NCBI RefSeq assembly: GCF_000263595.1
Contig: NZ_ADES01000005.1
Span: 116,474-180,473, forward strand
DNA length: 64,000 nucleotides
Source of the DNA: Gardnerella vaginalis 1500E
GTDB taxonomy: Bacteria; Actinomycetota; Actinomycetes; Actinomycetales; Bifidobacteriaceae
Direction: 5' to 3'
Shown here: piece by piece, positions 57,837 to 64,000 of the stretch
How positions within the stretch are numbered: position 1 is the stretch's first letter
Layout of the letters: each line of letters opens with the position of its first letter
The notes under the pieces: model-generated
Database searches by the model: none
The model's input: the letters and a program-made list of their open reading frames with translations, nothing else
What the model was told of the DNA's origin: nothing
Position numbers and translations under genes: made by a program

Positions 57837-58176
57837 ATTAACCTCTCCTCTTAATTGTTAATGGAAATCAGAAGATTTTCATATCTCTTGCCAAGTTTTT
57901 AGAAAAGCAGTATTGCTATGAATGTAGCTTTTCTTTTAACTTGCGTTCAGAAAATATTGTATTCTTCAACGGGGGGGGGGTATCAAGTTTTTTCACGCCA
58001 ATATTATCAAATACCCATGGATTATTAAGGAAACTTTATGGATTCGCGCAAGTCGCATGCGAAAGCTTACGCTTACTTCTCATAAGAAGCCTACGCTTAC
58101 TTCCCGCGCGAATCTTACTCTTTCTTGCAAGAAGCCTACTTTTACTTCTTGCAAGAAAGCATATGCTTGCCTACTC
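57837..58176. other. 340-bp spacer upstream of SEC10-like gene
   Basis: Contains the promoter with the C10 tract (57956-57986), and at 58060-58165 a repeated region: GCCTACGCTTACTTC-like units about four times and palindromic TTTCTTGCAAGAA-type sequence twice (near 58112 and 58144). No gene seen. Confidence 0.75.
57956..57986 (-). promoter_or_regulatory. Candidate phase-variable promoter with C10 spacer tract
   Basis: On the minus strand: -35-like TTGATA (57981-57986), then C10 (57971-57980) plus nine bases, then -10-like TACAAT (57956-57961). The spacer is 19 bp, two longer than ideal. Loss of one or two C would give 18 or 17 bp. About 110 nt of leader follow before the gene start. Confidence 0.7.
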
Positions 58177-60228
58177 TTACTTCTTTCGCGAAGTGTACAT
58201 CTGCGTATTAAGCAGATTTGCGTAATACTTAATAACGCGTGGGCGAATAATCTTCATAGATGCTGTCATTAAGCCATTTTCTTGCGTAAACTCTTCTGGC
58301 AAAATAATGAACTTTCGCACAGATTCCGCGCGCGACACGCCTTCATTGGCAAGATCTATAAATTTTTGTACTTCGGCGCGCACAACAGCGTTATTTGCAG
58401 CTTCGCTCATGCTCATAGTTTCATCTAATCCCTTAAGCTTAAGCCAGTTGCGCAAAATCTCCTCGTCTAAAGTAACAAGTGCGGAAATAAACGGACGCTT
58501 ATCTCCAAGCACTAATGCTTGAGATACAAGTTCGCATCTCTTAATCATCTCTTCAATAGGTCCAGGAGCCACGTTTTTACCGCCGGCTGTAATAATCAAA
58601 TCCTTTTTGCGGCCGGTAATATAAAGCATGCCTTCGTCGTCAATTCTTCCCAAATCGCCTGTTGCATACCATCCGTCTTCGGTGAACGAAGTTTCAGTTG
58701 CTTCGTCGTTCTTATGGTACTTATGGAACACGCATGTGCCCTTAATTTGCACTTCGCCATCTTCTGCAATTCGCAAAGTAAAGGCTGGGAACGCAATTCC
58801 AACAGAGCCTTCTCGGAAAGGAACTCCGATTGGAGTAAACGCGCATGGTGCAGTGGTTTCAGTAAGACCGTAGCCTTCGTACACAGGAACTCCTGCTCCT
58901 CGGAAGAAGGAAAGCAGCTCAGGGTCGAGTGGAGCGCCGCCGGCAACAATCCAGTGCGCGCGTCCGCCAAGAGCCTGGCGAAGTGGACGGTAAACAAGTG
59001 GATCGTAAGCAGTTCTACGGGCCTTGGTAAGCGCTTTAGCATCACCAAACTCTTGAACTTCCTTCATATACTGCTGAGCCGTCACAACAGCACCCTGGAA
59101 AGCCAAGCCTTTAGCGCCGTGACCAGCCTTCTGTGAAGCCGCGTTATAAACTTTTTCAAGAACTCGAGGAACAACAATCATAACCGTAGGTTTTGCAACC
59201 TGCAAATCAGAAATTAAAGTAGAAATTCCTTGAGCAATGTAAATTCGCAATGTACTTGCCACAACAATGTAGTTAATCGCCCTTGCAAAAGAGTGTGCTT
59301 GCGGAAGGAACAAAAGCACAGAACCGTCTTTTTCGCTTAACAAATCTGGCAGGTAGATTGGCAGGTTTAGTGCGGTTGTGCAGTAGTGCTCGTGTGTCAT
59401 TTCAACGCCTTTAGGCGCGGCTGTGGAGCCGGAAGTGTAAACAATTGAGCACAAGTCTGTTTTCTTTACAGAATCAATACGCTCGTCCAATTCTTCGTCG
59501 CTAACGGTAGATCCAAAAGCCTTAAGCTCTTCCAATCCGCCGGTTTCTAAGCAAATAATACGTTCCAAGCTTGGGCATTCTTCAATAGCGCCGTCTGCTT
59601 TATCTCGCATTTCTGTAGTTCCAACAATAAGAAAACGCGAGTCGGAATTATTAACAATGTTGCGAATCTGCTCTGCAGAATCCGTGTCGTAAATAGTGGC
59701 GAGCACGCCGCCGCAAGCCATAACAGCAGCATCTGTAACATCCCACTCGTACGACGTTTTGCACATAAGAGCAATAGCGTCCCCCTTGTGCAAGCCGTAG
59801 TGAATTAAGCCTTTTGCTGCATCCCTAACTTCTTTAAGGAACTGATTTGCTGTTTTAGTAACCCACTTATCGTTTTCTTTGTAAGTGTAAAGCGGGTCGT
59901 CTCCCATGCGTGCAGCACGGTCTGCATACAAGTCGTAAATACTTGTGCCTTCGTCCAGCGGTGCAGCACTTTCCGTTTTTGTGGTAAGCAAACCTGTTTC
60001 TGGGTCAATAAACGTGGTTGTTGGCATTCCTGCGCCCCACTCTTCTACGAGTGGAAGACGCTTATTTTGCGAAAGTAGAGTATTTGTAGAAGATTCTTGT
60101 TCTTCATTCTGGTAGCCTGGTTCGCCTGCGCGATCGTCGCTGACTGGGTGTGCGAAATTGCTGCCAATACGCAATGCTTTACGTGCAAGATTAAACGCTT
60201 GCTGTTGGAGTGCATTAAAGACGGACAC
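58177..60228 (-). CDS. Long-chain fatty acid-CoA ligase (AMP-binding)
   Basis: 683 residues. AMP-binding motif SIVYTSGSTAAPKGVEMTH, GYGLTETTAP, WYATGDLGRIDDEGMLYITGRKKDLIITAGGKNVAP. Activates fatty acids via acyl-AMP to acyl-CoA. GTG start at 60228 with AAGGAG six bases upstream. FadD15-like form common in actinobacteria; probably for incorporation of exogenous fatty acids. Divergent from rplY. Confidence 0.93.
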   Translation of the reverse strand: MSVFNALQQQAFNLARKALRIGSNFAHPVSDDRAGEPGYQNEEQESSTNTLLSQNKRLPLVEEWGAGMPTTTFIDPETGLLTTKTESAAPLDEGTSIYDLYADRAARMGDDPLYTYKENDKWVTKTANQFLKEVRDAAKGLIHYGLHKGDAIALMCKTSYEWDVTDAAVMACGGVLATIYDTDSAEQIRNIVNNSDSRFLIVGTTEMRDKADGAIEECPSLERIICLETGGLEELKAFGSTVSDEELDERIDSVKKTDLCSIVYTSGSTAAPKGVEMTHEHYCTTALNLPIYLPDLLSEKDGSVLLFLPQAHSFARAINYIVVASTLRIYIAQGISTLISDLQVAKPTVMIVVPRVLEKVYNAASQKAGHGAKGLAFQGAVVTAQQYMKEVQEFGDAKALTKARRTAYDPLVYRPLRQALGGRAHWIVAGGAPLDPELLSFFRGAGVPVYEGYGLTETTAPCAFTPIGVPFREGSVGIAFPAFTLRIAEDGEVQIKGTCVFHKYHKNDEATETSFTEDGWYATGDLGRIDDEGMLYITGRKKDLIITAGGKNVAPGPIEEMIKRCELVSQALVLGDKRPFISALVTLDEEILRNWLKLKGLDETMSMSEAANNAVVRAEVQKFIDLANEGVSRAESVRKFIILPEEFTQENGLMTASMKIIRPRVIKYYANLLNTQMYTSRKK

Positions 60229-60554
60229 ATCTGCTCCTTAATCATGCCTTAGCGGCTCTTAAAAGCGCATAGTTTCAAAGTGCGCTTAGTGCTGTTATCT
60301 ATAATAATCGTTTGTGTGCTCAAGTTGTGTAAGTGTTTGCATATTTTTATTTTATTTATTAAATAATTGAGATTTAAGATTAGTCTTGCGCTGTGGTTAC
60401 ACTAGAAAAGTTGCTTTGGCGAGGGAATATGCCGACTGATTGTTGGCAAAGTTCCGTTATCGACTGGGCTGATGGCCACTTATGGTTTTCGGCGCGTCGG
60501 TGCGCCTGAAGCTGGATTAACAAACAAAACTATCCAGACCATAAGGAGACCGAT
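60229..60554. other. 326-bp divergent spacer fadD/rplY
   Basis: Promoters for both genes must lie here, but I cannot assign -35/-10 with confidence. The rplY leader carries a GC-rich hairpin GGCGCG-tcggt-GCGCC (around 60492-60508) and TGCC/GGCA pairing near 60430-60450, which could be a regulatory leader. Confidence 0.4.
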
Positions 60555-61178
60555 ATGGCTACAAAGATTACTCTTGAAGGCGAAGTTCGCAACGAGTTTG
60601 GTAAGGGCGTTGCTCGCCGCTTGCGTGTTGCAAATTTGATTCCAGCAAGCCTTTACGCTGGCGGTGCTGATCCAGTGCACGTCACTCTTCCAATGCGTGA
60701 GACCACTTTGGCTTTGCGTCACGCAAATGCTTTGTTCACTATTAAGTTTGGCAAGGAATCTCGCATTGCAGTTGTTAAGGATGTTCAGCGCAATCCTGTT
60801 AAGCGCATTGTTGAGCACATTGACTTCTACGAAGTTAAGGCTGGCGAAAAGATTGATGTTGAAGTTCCAGTCTTCGTTGAAGGTACTCCAAAGGGTGCTG
60901 CTGTTGCATTCGTTGACGTTCAGGAGCTCAAGGTTCGTGCAGACGTTGCAAACTTGCCAGAGCGCGTTGTTGTTAACGTTGACGGCTTGACCGACGGCAC
61001 CAAGGTGTTTGCTAAGGACGTTAAGCTTCCTAAGGGCGTTGTGCTCGACATGGATGGCGAAGAGTCTGTTGTTAGCGTCACCGTTCCTGAAGATGCTGCT
61101 CCAGCCGAAGCTGCTGCTCCTGCTGCTGATGCAGCTGCTGCTCCTGCTGCCGCTGCTCCAGCTGCAGAAGAAAAGTAA
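60555..61178 (+). CDS. rplY: 50S ribosomal protein L25 (TL5/Ctc form)
   Basis: 207 residues. N-terminal L25 domain (ITLEGEVRNEFGKGVARRLRVANLIPASLYAGG) binds 5S rRNA; the C-terminal TL5-type beta domain follows, ending in an Ala/Pro-rich tail. ATG 60555 with ATAAGGAGACCGAT upstream, a strong site. Terminator 61245-61274. Confidence 0.96.
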   Translation: MATKITLEGEVRNEFGKGVARRLRVANLIPASLYAGGADPVHVTLPMRETTLALRHANALFTIKFGKESRIAVVKDVQRNPVKRIVEHIDFYEVKAGEKIDVEVPVFVEGTPKGAAVAFVDVQELKVRADVANLPERVVVNVDGLTDGTKVFAKDVKLPKGVVLDMDGEESVVSVTVPEDAAPAEAAAPAADAAAAPAAAAPAAEEK

Positions 61179-61244
61179 GTTATAAAGTAAGCTATTGTAT
61201 TTAATTACTAGTTAACTTATAACTTATAAATAGTTTAAAATTTT

Positions 61245-61280
61245 AAGCCGCATAAGAACTGACTTATGCGGCTTTTTCTT
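61245..61280 (+). terminator. rplY terminator
   Basis: AAGCCGCATAAG (61245-61256) pairs perfectly with CTTATGCGGCTT (61263-61274), then TTTCTT. Confidence 0.9.
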
Positions 61281-61448
61281 ATAAAATCAGTAAATTTGCT
61301 AAATAATTTTTATTTTAAACCGTATTTTTTGAAATATTTCTTAAAATATTTTGGCGTGTAAGTTTTGCTAAACGCAAGAATCGTATTATTCTATACGTTA
61401 ATTGCGTTAAAAGGCAATCAAAAATATTACAGATAGAAAAGAGACATA

Positions 61449-62618
61449 ATGGCTGATTTAGAAATCGCTCCAGAGTTTTCGGACGCCTATGAATCTGATG
61501 ATCATAGCAATCCTGCTCTGTTGAACAAATTGGCTGGCAACTTTGAAGTTCTGCCTAACGATAATCCTGTTTCGGACGCAAAGCGCAACGAACTTATTGA
61601 TAAGCCTGCTTTCGGTCAGATTTTCTCCGACAATATGGTTCATATGTCTTGGACTAAAGGCGAAGGCTGGTCGGATCGTCGCGTTGAGCCTTACGGACCA
61701 TTGAAAATGGATCCAGGCGCATCCGTTTTGCATTACGCTCAGGAATGCTTCGAAGGTTTGAAGGCGTACAAGCGCGCCGACGGTTCAGTTTGGCTGTTCC
61801 GTCCAGATATTAACGCTGCTCGCTTCCAGAATTCTGCTAAGCGTTTGTATTTGCCAGATCTTTCTATTGACGACTTTATTGGTTCTGTTGCAGCTTTGGT
61901 AAAGCGAGATAGAGAGTGGGTTCCAAGCCGCCGCGAGTATACGCTTTACATGCGTCCGTTCATGTTTGCTTCCGAGCCGTTCCTTGGCGTTCGTGAAGCT
62001 CATGAGGTTGAATATTGTGTTATTGCTTCTCCATCAGGCCCATACTTCAAGGGTGGTTTGAAGCCTGTTAGCATTTGGGTTGAAGATCAGTGGTTCCGTA
62101 CAGGCCCTGGTGGTACCGGTTTTGCTAAGTGCGGCGGAAATTATGCTGCTTCTTTGCTTGGCGAATACAAGGGTATTGAGCATGGTTGCGAGCAGGTTTG
62201 CTTCGTGGATGCTGCAACTAAGACTTATTTGGAAGAGCTTGGCGGCATGAACATGTTTGCGCTCCACAAGGATGGTCATTTGGAAACTCCATCTCTTACT
62301 GGCAGCATTCTTCCGGGCGTTACGCGTCGTTCTTTGATTCAGCTTGCTAAAGAGGCTGGTCATGAGGTTGTTGAAACTATGATTCCGCTTCAAGGCTTGC
62401 TTGACGACATTCGTTCTGGCGAGGTAACTGAAGTCTTTGCTTGCGGTACTGCTGCAATCATCACTCCAATTGGTCGCTTTAAGTCAGATGATTTCGATCT
62501 TAAGGTTTCTGATGGTGGTGTTGGTGAGTTGACTCAGGCTTTGCGTGACGAGCTCCTTGGCATTCAGCTTGGCGATGTTGAAGACAAGCACAACTGGATG
62601 TGGAAGGTTTGTGACTAA
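61449..62618 (+). CDS. ilvE: Branched-chain amino acid aminotransferase
   Basis: 389 residues, PLP enzyme of fold type IV, last step of Leu, Ile and Val synthesis. PLP Lys in TGFAKCGGNYAASLLG; ALHKDGHLETPSLTGSILPGVTR conserved. ATG 61449, GAAAAGAG upstream. No T-box or leader peptide was seen in its 170-bp AT-rich leader. Confidence 0.95.
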   Translation: MADLEIAPEFSDAYESDDHSNPALLNKLAGNFEVLPNDNPVSDAKRNELIDKPAFGQIFSDNMVHMSWTKGEGWSDRRVEPYGPLKMDPGASVLHYAQECFEGLKAYKRADGSVWLFRPDINAARFQNSAKRLYLPDLSIDDFIGSVAALVKRDREWVPSRREYTLYMRPFMFASEPFLGVREAHEVEYCVIASPSGPYFKGGLKPVSIWVEDQWFRTGPGGTGFAKCGGNYAASLLGEYKGIEHGCEQVCFVDAATKTYLEELGGMNMFALHKDGHLETPSLTGSILPGVTRRSLIQLAKEAGHEVVETMIPLQGLLDDIRSGEVTEVFACGTAAIITPIGRFKSDDFDLKVSDGGVGELTQALRDELLGIQLGDVEDKHNWMWKVCD

Positions 62619-62708
62619 TTAATTGGCGCGTCGTACTCCGTATGTAGATTCATATGTGGGTGCGGCGCGCTATTTATTTTGCTATTTATTGTTTCGAAGG
62701 GGTAATTT

Positions 62709-63428
62709 GTGGAAGGCGCATTAGGGGATAACATCTTCTTTCTAATTGTTGAATATGTTGCTGTTGGATGCTGCGGAATGGTTGGCGGACTGTGGGCTAT
62801 TCGTAAAAAGTACGATGTTTTTGCCATTATTACCACTTCTTGGATTACTGCGTTGGGCGGCGGAATTGTGCGCGATGTTTTACTTGGAGCACTACCGCCA
62901 GTTGGAATTGCGGATCATGGTTTTGTGATTGCTGGTTTACTTTCCGGCATAATTGTTGCGATTGCGCATCCGGAGATCGATAAGTGGCGTTGGTTTATGC
63001 TTACGATTGATGCGCTCGCCTTGGGATTATTTGCTGTAAACGGAACTGCAAAAGGCCTAGATTTTCACATGTCTGGCACGACTTCAGTATTTTTAGGAAT
63101 GGCAACCGCTTTGGGAGGCGGTCTTATTCGAGACATGATTTTGAATCAGGTTCCTGTTATTGTGCGAGATAAACATTGGTATGCTGTTCCGGCTGCAGTT
63201 GGTTGCGTTCTTACGGTTTTTGTAGTTAAAGCAAAACATGCTGGTTTCTTTGGTGTAACTGTTGAGATTATTCTTGACATGCTTATTGTTGCGCTGGTGG
63301 TTGCAATGCGCTTGCTATCTGTAAAATTTGACTTGACTTTATTCGGCGCAATGAATCGCACTGAGCCGATTAAAGTGCGTCGTCCGCGCATTCGTCGCTT
63401 AAACTTAAACAATCGCAAGCGCAGATAG
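62709..63428 (+). CDS. UPF0126/TRIC-type membrane channel
   Basis: 239 residues, seven predicted membrane segments arranged as two homologous halves. Each half carries a conserved glycine-rich motif: ALGGGIVRDVLLG and ALGGGLIRDMILNQVP. Prokaryotic relatives of the trimeric intracellular cation channels. GTG 62709 with GAAGGGG upstream. Basic C-terminal tail. Confidence 0.87.
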   Translation: MEGALGDNIFFLIVEYVAVGCCGMVGGLWAIRKKYDVFAIITTSWITALGGGIVRDVLLGALPPVGIADHGFVIAGLLSGIIVAIAHPEIDKWRWFMLTIDALALGLFAVNGTAKGLDFHMSGTTSVFLGMATALGGGLIRDMILNQVPVIVRDKHWYAVPAAVGCVLTVFVVKAKHAGFFGVTVEIILDMLIVALVVAMRLLSVKFDLTLFGAMNRTEPIKVRRPRIRRLNLNNRKRR

Positions 63429-63503
63429 TTTTAAATAGTCTTAGATAGTCTTAAAAATCTTAAGTGCGAATAATCTAAATGAGTTTTAGTCGCGTATAAA
63501 AAT

Positions 63504-63533
63504 AATCCCCAGTGCCTGTTGGTACTGGGGATT
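63504..63533 (-). terminator. rpsT terminator
   Basis: AATCCCCAGTGCC (63504-63516) pairs with GGTACTGGGGATT (63521-63533), one G-U pair, tetraloop-like TGTT. It also lies downstream of the TRIC gene. Confidence 0.85.
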
Positions 63534-63572
63534 TTCCTTACATGCTGTGTTATGCAGTTACCTGCACAAACT

Positions 63573-63833
63573 TCACAGAGCGTTAATCGCTACAGCAAGA
63601 CCGGACTTGCGGTTTGCAGCCTGATTCTTGTGAATCACGCCACGGCCTGCAGCCTTGTCAAGCTTCTGAGCGGCTACTGCGAAAGCGGCCTGTGCTGCAG
63701 CCTTATCACCAGCGGTGATGGCTTCACGAGTTGCACGAATAGCGGTCTTCAAAGCAGACTTTACTGCTACGTTACGCTTGTGTGCTTTCTCGTTGGTGAG
63801 CACGCGCTTCTTCTGCGACTTAATGTTTGCCAC
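63573..63833 (-). CDS. rpsT: 30S ribosomal protein S20
   Basis: 86 residues, [21 protein letters not shown], the classic S20 start; Lys/Ala-rich helices. GTG start at 63833 with GGAG six bases upstream. Assembles early onto 16S rRNA. Confidence 0.96.
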   Translation of the reverse strand: MANIKSQKKRVLTNEKAHKRNVAVKSALKTAIRATREAITAGDKAAAQAAFAVAAQKLDKAAGRGVIHKNQAANRKSGLAVAINAL

Positions 63834-63914
63834 TGTTACTCCAAACGACGTTTGCTATATAAGGACATACAAAGCGTAAGCATATCATGATTATTGGATA
63901 ACTTTACTAGTCGC

Positions 63915-63999
63915 TGGCGTTTGTTGTTGTTTTGTCTGCATCTGACTACATTTGCCGTGTATTTTCCCGGCGTTTGTTGTCGTTCTGTCTGCATTTGAC
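63915..63999. repeat. 31-bp repeat running to window edge
   Basis: GGCGTTTGTTGTTGTTTTG... at 63915-63945 recurs at 63969-63999 with about three changes. The pair is separated by 23 bp and may continue beyond the window. Confidence 0.75.
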
Positions 64000-64000
64000 C

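Noticed and set aside
61275..61448. T-box or leader-peptide attenuator before ilvE
   Set aside because: No T-box motif, no short frame rich in Leu/Ile/Val codons and no terminator hairpin in the leader.

Overview
The window looks like a chromosomal piece of a low-GC member of the Bifidobacteriaceae, most likely Gardnerella. Reasons: transaldolase and transketolase sit together (both needed for the fructose-6-phosphate phosphoketolase shunt); the actinobacterial order rapZ-whiA-pgk-tpiA-secG is present; there are paired clpP genes, a separate hrcA-dnaJ pair and pflB-pflA; the sequence is AT-leaning; and very large sortase-type and coiled-coil surface proteins resemble those of vaginal Gardnerella. 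The species call is inference from gene content. No 16S gene is present.

Layout. 1-4.6 kb: core block rapZ (partial), whiA, pgk, tpiA, secG. 4.7-10.5 kb: accessory stretch with a HAD phosphatase, an AlbA/Schlafen-type ATP-binding regulator, a GNAT acetyltransferase and a DUF4143-type ATPase, separated by unusual repeat-rich spacers. 10.6-14 kb (minus strand): tkt and tal. 14.3-18.3 kb: hrcA-dnaJ, fmt, serB. 18.3-18.6 kb: the first copy of a structured repeat of about 300 bp. 18.9-26.5 kb: an inositol-monophosphatase-family protein, a 1937-residue wall-anchored adhesin with a G10 tract inside its signal peptide, and a cyclophilin. 26.8-32.1 kb (minus): a ThiE-like/ThiC fusion under a TPP riboswitch, then metQ-metN-metI. 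32.4-41 kb: nadE, pflB, pflA, a small membrane protein, RNase D and trigger factor. 41.1-45.2 kb: a ClC channel, a YQN-repeat membrane protein, clpP1-clpP2 and tRNA-Arg(ACG). 45.3-49 kb: nhaA, a LOG-family enzyme, the second copy of the 300-bp repeat, and an SdhB/FrdB-like iron-sulfur protein. 49-53.7 kb: rsmE, HIT, ybeY, corC-like, era. 53.9-60.2 kb (minus): a 1315-residue SEC10/PgrA-like surface protein and a long-chain acyl-CoA synthetase. 60.5-63.8 kb: rplY, ilvE, a UPF0126/TRIC channel and rpsT.

The most interesting signals concern surface variation and repeated DNA. Two giant surface-protein genes each carry a run of ten G/C pairs at a position where slippage would switch the gene. In the first the run is inside the signal-peptide codons, and both alternative frames hit stops within about 20 codons. 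In the second the run lies exactly between a -35-like TTGATA and a -10-like TACAAT, giving a 19-bp spacer. A multi-hairpin element of about 300 bp occurs twice (18.3 and 47.6 kb), and palindromic CTGCGTTAGTAACG units flank the DUF4143 ATPase gene on both sides.

All coordinates were read by eye. Family names rest on motif recognition, not on database searches.
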